From Polytrichum commune (taxonomy: Eukaryota > Streptophyta > Polytrichopsida > Polytrichales > Polytrichaceae), in assembly GCA_950295325.1 (NCBI GenBank), contig OX485805.1, positions 34,273,501 through 34,337,500 on the forward strand: 64,000 nt of DNA, read 5' to 3'. The notes below the pieces were generated by a model that did not search any database, had not been told where the DNA came from, and worked only from the letters and a program-made list of their open reading frames with translations. Of the stretch, positions 25,401 through 34,942 are shown in pieces. A program made the position numbers and the translations under genes. Numbering within the stretch: the stretch's first letter is position 1; each line of letters begins with the position of its first letter.

Positions 25401-26699
25401 TCATAATGCACCGCAAGCACACCGGCTTGCACCTCACATCTATCATGTGAGTTTCAAAGAAGGCGGCCTTCACAATGACATGTATTTCATCTATTTCACA
25501 TGGTGTGAAATTTTGACAAAAATCCAATGTCCCACATTGAAAGGTTACATGCATCGCGGCCTCCTTTGTCTCATGCGGTTCGCCCTTTCCAAACTTCACC
25601 TTGGTGGGCTTCACCACTCTACCAATCGGCAAACCCCAACTCCCTTGTGAGCTTTGGGGTCATGAAAGAATGCCTTAACTCTTTGTCAACCCATGAGACA
25701 AGCCTCCCATTCATTTGAGCCTCAAGGTACAAAATACTTGGCCTCGGCTTAAGGCTACTAGCCTTGGCCACAAAGCCATCGTCCAACATTTAGTCCTCGG
25801 CAACTTGGCTTGGCTTGGTCCGCAAAGCCAACTTTAAACATTTCGTCCGCGGGACAAATTGGTTTGGTGCCACAAAACCAATTTCTAATAATTTGTCCGC
25901 AAAACAAACATGTTTTGCCTTGGTAGCACAAAGCCACCTTCCCACACTCCGTCCGCGGCACGAACATGAATTGCCTTGGTAGGACAAACCCACCTCCCAA
26001 CATTCCGTCCGCGGCACAAGTATAATTTGCTTTGGAAGCATAAAGCCACCTTTCAACATTCCGTTAGCGGCACCAACATGTTTTGCCTAAGTAAAATGGA
26101 CCAAACAATTTGCACTCATTTCTTTGGGACCTACTTTGGCTAAAGCCACTTGTGGTGATGCGCCGCCGAACTTCTCTTTGGGACCATTGGCTTCAATGCT
26201 CTTGCAAACTTGATGGTCCCCACCGTGTCCTCAAGAAGCCTTGGGGACTTAAACAAGGCATCCACCACCCGCTTTTAAAACCCCACCTAAAATGATGCAT
26301 TTCTTAGAAAGCTCGTCCGTTTTAGGTGTATCCTTCATTTGTGCGTTTGAATAGCGCACATAGGCCTTAAGAGGCCCCGGGTGCCTCATTAGCACCAAAT
26401 TCATTCCAACATCAATACCTTCCAAGCATTTCGAATTGGAATTTCAATCCAACATTAATACCCTCCAAGGTTTTGGGTGCTTTCGGTATTCTAGGCCCCA
26501 AATGTTTTTTGAGGTTTGCGGGAGCCCTTTTCAAAGCACTCCTCCATTTTCCTTACCAAATCCACCCTCATGCCCACCATTGTCATTTGAACCAATGGTA
26601 TGGTCAAATTCCACTTGCACATGATCCTTGTTCCAATTTGAGCCTCACAACCTTTTAGAAACCCCGGGTCACCATCATAACCCGCTTATATGATAGCCA
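22439..26699 (-). pseudogene. G2 gag-pol remnants
   Basis: Same order as in G1, reversed: chromodomain shadow near 22480-22680, integrase core 22881-23636 (with DGKAERVN intact), three tandem RNase H-start units at about 24340-24920, retropepsin-like region about 25330-25800 without active site, and gag-like start near 26699. Stops and frameshifts occur throughout. Confidence 0.82.
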
Positions 26700-26737
26700 T
26701 GCTTCCCTCAAAGTGCTAGCTCAAGTATTGGAACCCT

Positions 26738-26749
26738 GCTCTGATACCA
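26738..26749 (-). other. G2 primer-binding site (tRNA-iMet)
   Basis: The minus strand reads TGGTATCAGAGC, 2 bp inside the 5' LTR. Confidence 0.92.
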
Positions 26750-26751
26750 AG

Positions 26752-27727
26752 TGTCGCAACCCTTGCTAGCCCCCCCTTGACCATCTTGCCAATTTTCAAT
26801 TCTAGCAAAGGTTACAAGTGGCTAACCCTTCGCATACCGCCATGCTAATGGTTAGCTCCTCTAACCCCGGACCAATAGTTCATAGGAGGGAACCAACCCT
26901 CCTACTTTGCTTTCGGGACTCACCCCTTAATCGGTAACCCATTTCCCCAATGTGGACTTCCATCCATGGAAGTCCAATCCTATGTTGATCATCGCGTTGC
27001 CGGAGCAACACTACAACAACCCGAAGCATACTAGGCAACTATGGCCTCACAATAGGCCAAAGCCCATGGAGGCCTTGCCGTTCGGCCTCGGGTGGGTGAG
27101 GCCACACCACCTCACCCATATAAGCCTCTAGGACTCTACACGGAGCCCCTACCCCACCGCCAACCAACCTCTTGTCTCTCTACCAAGAGTTGGGGCCAAG
27201 TGGACATTTTCCCTTAGCTGCTGGGCCTAGAACCCCCCCAGCAGCTTCAGACCATCATAACTTCCTTGTATGATGTCTGATCATAACAACCAACCACTCC
27301 ATCCTCATGTACGCTTCACGTAGATGCCGATGGACTCCTCACTTGCCCCATTCGGGCAAGGCTTGAGGAAGTTATGCCTGTTTGAACCTTGGCAGTCCTG
27401 GGAATCACTCCCAGGCACTGCTGTACCAGGGCGCTGTCCCGGGACAGCGCCCCACTCAAATGGCCATAACTCCTAGCTCTCACCTCCGATTGAGGTGATC
27501 TTGAGCATTCTAGAATCACCACGCCATGAGCTACGCATAGCTCATGGCCTCACCCTCATGCCTCCTAGTCTTTGTGGGTGGGAGGCGTTCCCAACGCCCG
27601 GGGCCCTCACCCACACTAGGATCACTTGGGCCCTCTCACCAATGGCGCCACAAGTCCCGGGTGTCACTCCGGGGTCCCCCTTGTGCCCATGGTGTTTCGG
27701 GCACTCCTTATGGAGAGGTGTGCGACA
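26752..27727 (-). repeat. G2 5' LTR
   Basis: 976 bp. It ends GTGTGCGACA, where other family members have GTGCGCGACA; the CTGCG target duplication follows. Confidence 0.94.
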
Positions 27728-28095
27728 CTGCGGTACGGAAGATGAAGGTAAATCCAAATGATCTTCATCCGCATTGTCAGCATAGCAGCCTCCCCGACAA
27801 TGTCTAGGTCATCATCAGATGCAGATGGCCAAGTGGCCATGTCATCAGATGACCAATCCCCTATTTCACTGAACCCATCCATTCTGCCTACACACATGAA
27901 CATTGAACATTGTCAAAAAACCACAAAAATTGTAGGTTCAAATCGAAGAACACAAAAACCATCTTATATAAACAAAATTGCAAATACTCAGTGCTCATAC
28001 AAGTTCATATGACTGCTATGCCACTGGGTTTGTAAAGGTTTCGGGTGGCCAGTGGACACACTGTCATCCAGATCCCATCCACACTTAGAGGCTGG

Positions 28096-28744
28096 GTTTG
28101 GGTCGAGCGACCCAAACCTTTTGGGAGGATGGGTTCAGGCTCAATACAGAGAGCACCCACACTTAGGTGTTGGGTTTAAGTCGAGCGACCCAAACCTTTT
28201 GGCAGGATGTGTTCAGGCTCACTACAGACAACATCCACACTTAGGGGCAAGGTTTGGGTCGGGCGACCCAAACCTTTTGGCAGGATGGGTTTAGGGTCAC
28301 TATAGAGAGCACCCACATTTAGGGGGCTGGGTTTGGGTCGAGCGACCCAAACCTTTTGGCAGGATGGGTTCAGGCTCACTACAGACAACATCTACACTTA
28401 GGGGCTGGGTTTGGGTCGAGCGACCCAAACCTTTTGGCAGGATGGGTTTAGGGTCACGACAGGGAGCACCCATACTTAGGGGGCTAGGTTTGGGTCGAGC
28501 GACCCAAACCTTTTGGCAGGATGGGTTTAGGGTCACTACAGAGAGCACCCAAACTTAGGGGGCTGGGTTTGGGTCGAGCGACCCAAACCTTTTGGCAGAA
28601 TGGGTTCAGGTTCACAACAGTGAGCACCCACACTGTAGGGCTGGGTTTGGGTCGATCGACCCAAACCTTGAGGCAGGATGGGTTCAGGCTCACAATAGAG
28701 AGCACCCACACTGTAAGGCTGGGTTTGGGTCGACCGACCCAAAC
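28096..28744. repeat. Copy A palindrome array (9 units)
   Basis: Nine units of about 78 bp, each with one palindrome (arms GTTTGGGTCG/CGACCCAAAC). Centre dinucleotides on the plus strand are mostly AG, with GG, AT and AC as exceptions. It lies between the promoter (about 29000) and the start codon (27882) of the transposase-like gene, probably inside its first intron. Copy B has about 14 units in the same place. Confidence 0.9.
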
Positions 28745-28970
28745 AATTCCGCAAAATCCGCCTATTTATTCGGGTGATTCTCTATTAATCTATATATAAC
28801 CTATTTGGGTTAACTGAACTCGTAGATGCTTGTTGTAATTAGCTGCTCATGAATGGAAGCGTACACAAACCGTGTATTACAGCTCCAACTTAGAGAGCTT
28901 GCAGCAATCTCAAGATTGGGACATGAAAGAAAGAACCAGCATTTGGGGGGAGTTGGGCTCTTTATACTAC

Positions 28971-29059
28971 CCGCCTCCGCTTTGGGCATCCTCTTTGGAT
29001 GCCTTTCCCGCCTGGTCTCCTTTGGACGTTAATTCAAACCTTCTGACTCAATTTCCCGC
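28971..29059 (-). promoter_or_regulatory. Copy A transposase-like gene promoter: TATA box and two E2F-like sites
   Basis: On the minus strand a TATAAA box (28971-28976) lies downstream of two GCGGGAAA motifs (29004-29011 and 29052-29059), which match the E2F consensus TTTCCCGC. The same three elements with the same spacing occur in copy B (58040-58138). Confidence 0.6.
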
Positions 29060-30884
29060 TTCTTGTCAATAATAGACAATTTATATTTAGTTTGGCTCTT
29101 CGTTGCCCCAACCATCAAATGAATAATTCAACATATATTTAAAGTTGTTACCACCTTAACTTGGTCAACACTATTCTTCAACTCTTTCATAATTAGTTTT
29201 ATACATGAATACACCACCACCTTCCCTATTGCCATCTCCTTTCTCCTTTTATCATTGTTGTATTTTTTTCTCACATCCTTACTAATACCAAATCCCTATA
29301 TGTAACTTCCATATATCACCATAGTGGATATTTAGTGTTTGAGTTTACATTTAATGTTACTTACTCTCATAGGGTTAGTAATAGGAAGTGTATGCGTTCG
29401 TTTTAAGTGTATCAAACACTAACTATCATATAACTAAAACGGATATAAAGATTTTGATACACTACATATGAACGCATACACTGAATACCAATAACCCTAT
29501 GACAATATGTAAGATTATATCTATTAAGGGGTTTTACTCTACTTGTAGTCAAACATTATGGTATATTTCAAACAATATATTGACAAAAGATGTGCCTGTA
29601 TTATAAAACTTCATATACTAAAAGTCACTAAATATAATAGTTAATGCAATTATTTAGACTCTCACATGAGGACTTATATTTTGAAAACAAATAATTAATG
29701 CCATGACAAACTTGAATAATTTGGCCAACTTTCAATTTCCGCTAATTAAAAGAACATATGTTGTGTTGTAATATGTGCACCCAATATTGCTTCATCCTCA
29801 AGGCTCCAAGTGTGACAATAACCTAGTACCTATGTGGAAGTCATTAATGGAACCATAAACCACAAATGACATTTGGCACGTTCAATCTTTCAAGGATGTT
29901 TGAACCTATCGTGAAGTCCCTTGAACTCTACCAATGTGTGTGAGCAAAACATGCAAAGTTCAAAAGGTATGTCCTCATATCATTCACAACATGAAATCTA
30001 CCTTAAATTAATATATAATATTTCACTATTCCAAATAACATGTTAACATGAACAACATCCTATCCATTATAATCTAGTTCTTATGCTTTTCTTACCAGGT
30101 GACAAGGTTATAGGTTAATATTGTATCACCTACTTGTGAGCACAATATCATTTATTTCCTTTAGTGCGTTCATTCATGAAAAACCACACATCCATCTTTC
30201 ACGTTTGTGAATTAGGATGTTGTGATGACAATATACATTTGTATTGGAAACTACAAACACCAAGGCCCATGTCATTTGACCTATGTGCCATCCAGTTATG
30301 GTTTGTGTTGTTTAGGGTTTAGGGTTTAGGGTTTAGGCATCATCAAACATCAAACTGAATGTTTAAATGACTTCATATGATATATGAACTCCATGGGGTT
30401 GCAGTAGATACATTTGTAATCATTTGTTTCTCCCATGTATTTCAAATGTGAACTTCTAAGTACATATATTATTGTTCACTCTAATGCTACTTGTTAGGGT
30501 ATCCATTATAGACTAGAGCATTGTCCTCTACCAACAACCATCATATAAATTACAATACATAATCCTAAACTGTTAACCATGTGAATGGTTACCATATTTA
30601 TATTATTGCACCGTGTAATTGCCTTTGTGGATTGCAATATAATAATTATGACTTACTCCTCTTAGACTTTGTAACACTCTCATATGATTCCATAAATTAC
30701 ATTATTCATACACCAAAACGATAATGGCTACATTCTACGATGTTATCAATTCCAATGGGTGATCATTCAATTGAACACCATTAAAATATGAGTTGGCGAT
30801 GGTGTTAATTTTGTGGAATACCTTAGTCCACGTAGGTTTTTGAGTGGTATTGAATTGCCGCTAATGAATAGCGGGTTAGAAGGC
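29060..30884. other. A/T-rich spacer of copy A
   Basis: No gene seen. Collinear in inverted orientation with 56216-58030 of copy B. It includes the telomere-like run listed separately. Confidence 0.65.
30311..30337. repeat. Interstitial plant-type telomeric repeat (copy A)
   Basis: Almost four consecutive TTTAGGG units, conserved in inverted orientation at 56747-56773 in copy B. It therefore belongs to the transposon and is not a chromosome end. Confidence 0.9.
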
Positions 30885-31350
30885 CAGGGCCGGGCGGCCA
30901 AGAGAGGCGCCGGCCCTCCTATGTCCCGCACCTAGGGGCAAGGACAACCAGGAAGGCAATCTCCCTAGGGTGGCAGGTGTCAACACCACAAGCCTCGCGG
31001 GCAACCACCTTCACCAAGGAGGTGTCGACACCTGGCAGGGTGTTGGCCCGCGAGGCTTCTGAGCCGTTGATGTGCCCGGCGCAATCTAATGGCCCGGATT
31101 CGAGGGTTTAGGGTGACCCCTTCCGCTCTCTCCTTCTCTCCCCTCCTCTTTTTTTCTTTATCTTTTTTTCTTCATCTCTTCCTCCGCGCCAAGCGCCGCT
31201 CTTGGAAACTCCGCCGCCGCTTTCCATAGCGCCGCGCCAAGCGCTTCCACTCCCACCTTTTTATTTTGTCTTGGACGCGCCGCTTCCTGCTTCTTTCTCT
31301 TCATTTCTCTCCTCCTCTCTGATGCTTATCCTCCTTGGCTCTTATTCTAT
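30885..31350 (+). promoter_or_regulatory. Copy A GC-rich island, probable promoter or leader of the lost cargo gene
   Basis: A GC-rich block within A/T-rich spacer. It includes an 11-bp inverted repeat (GCCTCGCGGGC ... GCCCGCGAGGC, about 30991-31054) and the perfect palindrome AGGTGTCGACACCT. A GAGGGTTTAGGG telobox-like motif and a pyrimidine-rich stretch follow. Its counterpart in copy B lies upstream of the cargo gene. Open frames through it differ between copies and look non-coding. Confidence 0.45.
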
Positions 31351-32015
31351 TCTATTTCTCTATTCTTGTTGTAGAATGCACGTATTGAGTGACTTCAGTT
31401 TGGTTTTGTTGTGTTGAAGTCCTTTCTTGTTGCAGAGTGCATGTAGTGAGTGACATCAGATTAGGGTGTGATAGAGAGGTAGTCTCCTCCTCTTCTCTGA
31501 TTCTATTTTGTTTCTCTCTTCTTGTTCTAGAATGCACGCATTGAGTGACTTCAGGTAGGTTTTGTTGTGTTGAACTTTTTTCTTGTTGTAGAGTGCATGC
31601 ATTGAGTGACATCAGATTTGGGTGTGATAGAGAGGCAAAGTTCTTTCAAATTAGGCCTCAGCTTGCAAGAATCAGGGTGTTTGTGAGAGGGTTTTAGTGT
31701 ACTTGTGAGAATCATAGTTCATCTCAGGTGTTTCTGAGTGTAGATTTTTAGTGATATCATAGAGATTCTGGGTTCCGGTTCTAAAAATCAGATTTGAAAG
31801 CAGCTTGAAAGACTATGATCAACAAGGTAAACAATTTCACTTGACCTAATTTGCTTCATTTATTTAGGGTCCTATTTCATATACAATGTATAAGCATTGT
31901 ATATCTTGTCTAAACATTAAACATGTTATGGAAATTCAACAGTTTCGGGAGACGACCCAAACCACAATTTAAAATCTAATAAAACATTGAAAACTGGCTT
32001 GAAAATTAAGTTAAA
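31351..32015. other. Copy A pyrimidine-rich leader and intron-like sequence
   Basis: No gene recognised. Sequences resembling TTGAGTGACATCAGATT repeat several times between 31380 and 31620. A palindrome ATACAATG...CATTGTAT near 31880-31905 is shared with copy B at about 55285. Confidence 0.5.
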
Positions 32016-32073
32016 GTTTGGATCGTTCGACCCAAACTCTTGCCTCATCATGTTTGGGTCGATCGACCCAAAC
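32016..32073. repeat. Two palindromes at the truncated end of copy A
   Basis: Copies at 32016-32037 (one mismatch, centre TT) and 32052-32073 (centre AT). Copy B has about 14 copies in the corresponding intron (54144-55174), so the array is contracted here or expanded there. Confidence 0.85.
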
Positions 32074-32091
32074 AGTCAGGGTTGTCTATTG

Positions 32092-32154
32092 TGTCGTGAC
32101 GGAGGGTAATCCCGACATAATGTCGTGCCGTCACGACACGTCTCCGTCACGACA
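32092..32154. repeat. Hairpin between copies A and B
   Basis: TGTCGTGACGGAG (32092-32104) and its exact reverse complement (32142-32154), with further CGTCACGACA copies between. It lies after copy A homology ends and before the TIR of copy B. It may be a remnant of another small element. Confidence 0.7.
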
Positions 32155-32253
32155 TTATGACGGATGATGTCTTTATCCTGCCGGACTTGAATTTTACCGA
32201 ATTTTTTGTGTATTTACATTACCCCATTGCGGACACGTAGGAGTTACGATGTC

Positions 32254-32286
32254 CACGTAACACTATATTCGTTAAATTGAGACTTT
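32254..32286 (+). repeat. Left terminal inverted repeat of copy B
   Basis: 33 bp, starting CACGTAACACTATATTCGTT, perfectly complementary to 63164-63196. The outermost CAC may belong to the flank, because copy A matches only from GTAAC. No clear target duplication was found; a 2-bp CG duplication is possible if the true terminus is TAACAC. Confidence 0.88.
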
Positions 32287-32417
32287 TTGGGCATTTTGAG
32301 ACATTCACATAAATAAGAACAAGGATAAATGGAACACGTATTGGAGAAAGTTGTAAGATGCGAACACTTTGAAGCAGGTGTTTAGACCAAGAACCCCATA
32401 AATAACTCATATTTGTG

Positions 32418-32640
32418 ATGGTTTAGGGTGGGCAATCCAAATCTTAGACCACATTTAAGGGGAAACCTTAAAACATTCATATTATTGAACACAAAATATT
32501 AGAGCTTGTATGAATATGGTTTGGGTAGGGCAATCCAAACCATAGATCTTATTGAAGGGTTAATATGTTAACCAATATAATATTGCATACAAAATATTCC
32601 AAACTCATATTTGTGATGGTTTAGGTAGGGCAATCCAAAC
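32418..32640. repeat. Degenerate subterminal palindrome copies at the left end
   Basis: Three related segments with GGTTTGGGT-like left arms and CAATCCAAACC-like right arms near 32420, 32518 and 32618, spaced about 100 bp. They look like decayed versions of the family palindrome and lie 130-390 bp from the left TIR. Confidence 0.6.
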
Positions 32641-32806
32641 CTTAGACCATATGGAAGGGGAAATCATGTCTAACTTGTATTATTGCAAAAAAAAACATAC
32701 AAAGTGTGGCATGTAAAATGCATATCATGCTAACACCACACATGCATTGGATAGTGCGACCCAAAATGTTCTTGCCTATGGCCCAAAACCCTACGCCTAC
32801 TATGGC

Positions 32807-33124
32807 CTATCTAGCCTCGGATACTACCTCTTTTTCTTTTGCTTCATTTTCTTTTGCTTTTTTTTCTTTTGCCTCTTTTTCTTTTGCTGCAGCTTCTTTT
32901 GCTCGCATTGCTTCAACATTCCTGAAAATCTCCGCCCCGCGACTATAGCCATTCTTGGGGTGAACGCCATCAATAACACATTTTGTATTCCGTCGGCCGC
33001 CCGAATTATACGACGAAGAATTCGAATACGATGAAGTGGACTGTCTTGCATTTCTGGTCATGGAGTAGAAACGCTCCAACTCGATGGACGCACTAGACCG
33101 CATAGGTTTACGGGTGGGAGCAAC
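32807..33124 (-). CDS. Last exon of an unknown element gene (Lys/Glu/Ala-rich tail)
   Basis: Opens after a good acceptor (GCGTTGCAG at 33125) in phase 0 and encodes 105 residues to a stop at 32807. The first half is Ser/Asn-rich (TRKPMRSSASIELERFYSM). The second half is a highly charged, probably helical run of Ala, Lys and Glu. No known domain recognised. Gypsy G3 lies 43 bp upstream, in the intron separating it from 40544-40897. It is the gene end nearest the left TIR. Confidence 0.55.
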   Translation of the reverse strand, partial: VAPTRKPMRSSASIELERFYSMTRNARQSTSSYSNSSSYNSGGRRNTKCVIDGVHPKNGYSRGAEIFRNVEAMRAKEAAAKEKEAKEKKAKENEAKEKEVVSEAR

Positions 33125-33167
33125 CTGCAACGCGTCAACGCAAGAACACATGTGTTAGTTTAGGGAG

Positions 33168-34140
33168 TGTCGCAACCCTTGCTAGGTCCCTTAACACTCT
33201 TGCCAATTTTCGTTTCTAGCAAAGGTTACGAGCGCTAACCATTCGCATTCCGCCATGCTAATGGATAGCTCCTCTTACCCCGGACCAATAGTTCATAGGA
33301 GGGAACCAACCCTCCTACTTTGCTTTCGGGACTCACCCCTTAATCGGTAACCCATTTCCCCAATGTGGACTTCCATCCATGGAAGTCCAATCCTATGTTG
33401 ATCATCGCGTTGCCGGAGCAACACTACAACAACCCGAAGCATACTAGGCAACTATGGCCTCACAATAGGCCAAAGCCCATGGAGGCCTTGCCGTTCGGCC
33501 TCGGGTGGGTGAGGCCACACCACCTCACCCATATAAGCCTCTAGGACTCAACGCGGGGCCCCTACCCCACCGTCAACCAACCTCTTGTCTCTCTACCAAG
33601 AGTTGGGGCTAAGTGGACATTTTCCCTTAGCTGCTGGGCCTAGAACCCCCCCTGCAGCTTCAGACCATCATAACTTCCTTGTATGATGTCTGATTCCAGC
33701 AACCAACCACTCCATCTTCATCTACGCTTCACGTAGATGCCGATGGACTCCTCGCTTGCCCCATTCGGGCAAGTGGTGAGGAAGTTATGCCTGTTTGAAC
33801 CTTGGCAGTCCCGGGAATCACTCCCAGGCACTGCTGTACCAGGGCGCTGTCCCGGGACAGCGCCCCACTCAAATGGCCATAACTCCTAGCTCACACCTCG
33901 GATTGAGGTGTTCTTGAGCATTCTAGAATCACCACGCCATGAGCTACGCATAGCTCATGGCCTTACCCTTGTGCCTCCTAGTCTTCGTGGATGGGAGGCG
34001 TTCCCAACGCCCGGGGACCTCATCCACACTAGGATCACTTGGGCCCTTTCACCAACGGCGCCACAAGTCCCGGGTGTCACTCCGGGGTCCCCCTTGTGCC
34101 CATGGTGTTTCGGGCACTCCTCATGGAGAGGTGCGCGACA
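33168..34140 (-). repeat. G3 3' LTR
   Basis: 973 bp, bordered internally by the reverse-complemented polypurine tract at 34141-34152. Confidence 0.94.
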
Positions 34141-34942
34141 CTCACCCCCACCAAACAGAGTCGATGCCCTCATCGACTATACTCGTAGTCGGCACACCAA
34201 TTCTCAAGTTGCCATCCTCTATGGTGCGGCATTGTGTTTACCTTAGGGCGCGATCCCCACAATGCATCTTCAAATTTGGCATAGTCCCAAAGGTGTCGTT
34301 ACTAGGTGGTCCGTTAGCGACCTTGGAACTCCTCCAAGCACCTAACCTACACTAGACCCACCTACTTTGAGACTCACTTGGGTTGCCCCTCTTTTGGGGC
34401 CTCCCCCGTTAGGCTCCACTAGCCTAACATGACACATCTAGGCGAGACCTCAACGCTTCCACTAAGTTGTCTCGGTTGCAACTCCGAGATGGCTTTCCAT
34501 TGTTAAGCCACGCCTCGATCGCACGGGGGTGATGCCAAGTCCCGCCCGACTCGGTTCCCACTTTGCTCTTTCGAGACATGGGTTCATGACTCCCATGCGC
34601 CAACTCTCGTTAGCTCGCGGGTAGCACTTTTATGAGCACGCGCCATCACCTTGTCCCCGCCCGGACAAGCCCACAACTAAGAAGTTTCTTGGTTTTATCC
34701 AAGGCCCCTCCAAGCCATGGCCCCCAATTACTCGGCTTACCCAACCTAGTTTGGCATATCTATTCCCCCTCTTCCATTAACCAAGCACAAGTACAAGACT
34801 AGGACCTCATCTCATACTTTTCTCTTTGCACCACTAAAGTTTGGACTTTATTCCCTCAAGCCAAAGATCAAGTTCGTGTTGTGGAATAATTAGCCTCGAA
34901 GTTACGTGTGCTACTAGCGTCTCTCCCCCTCACTAAAGGAGA

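Larger units (their letters stand above)
20660..27727 (-). mobile_element. Ty3/gypsy chromovirus G2 inside copy A
   Basis: 7068 bp, minus orientation, in the first coding exon of the copy A transposase-like gene. LTRs lie at 20660-21635 and 26752-27727 (976 bp, about four differences by eye). Target duplication CTGCG is at 20655-20659 and 27728-27732. The primer site is GCTCTGATACCA at 26738-26749. Same family as G1, G3 and G4, sharing an LTR subtype with G4. Confidence 0.95.
17334..27882 (-). pseudogene. Copy A DUF7869-type putative transposase, interrupted by G2
   Basis: Start ATG at 27882. Coding pieces are 27733-27882, about 20654-19500, about 19250-18950 and 18820-17334. The N-terminal region holds CxxC-like and W-containing motifs. 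The C-terminal exon carries HGHGDVKFAHYALDLYP, then LDNCAKDNKSRYVFAYWSLL and FLLVGHTHDDIDASFGRWS, the hallmark of DUF7869 proteins. A final intron 18821-18949 has GT-AG ends. Damage: a length change near 27810, a 1-bp loss near 20518 and the G2 insertion in the first coding exon. Unlike copy B, it retains the 418 bp between the two TCATATGCA repeats (19161-19169 and 19579-19587) and the full C-terminus ending at 17334. Function as a transposase is inferred. Confidence 0.82.
16802..32085 (-). mobile_element. TIR transposon copy A, truncated (transposase half only)
   Basis: Inverted counterpart of the right half of copy B. From its TIR at 16802 it carries, in order, the DUF7869-type gene, a palindrome array, a promoter, an A/T-rich spacer with telomeric repeats, a GC-rich island, and the start of the intron that precedes the cargo gene in copy B. 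Collinearity with copy B ends near 32085, just short of the cargo start codon, so the cargo and the second TIR are missing. Gypsy element G2 (20660-27727) interrupts it. Without G2 it is about 8.2 kb. Confidence 0.85.

Noticed and set aside
28096-28744. CRISPR-like array (regular repeats and spacers)
   Set aside because: The spacers are also conserved, units are tandem 78-bp duplicates in a eukaryotic transposon, and no cas genes exist.
30311-30337. True telomere or assembly end
   Set aside because: Only about four units, present at the same internal position in both transposon copies.
32254-32286. CACTA (EnSpm) assignment from the CAC...GTG ends
   Set aside because: No 3-bp target duplication flanks the ends, copy A lacks the CAC, and the encoded protein is DUF7869-like, not a CACTA transposase.
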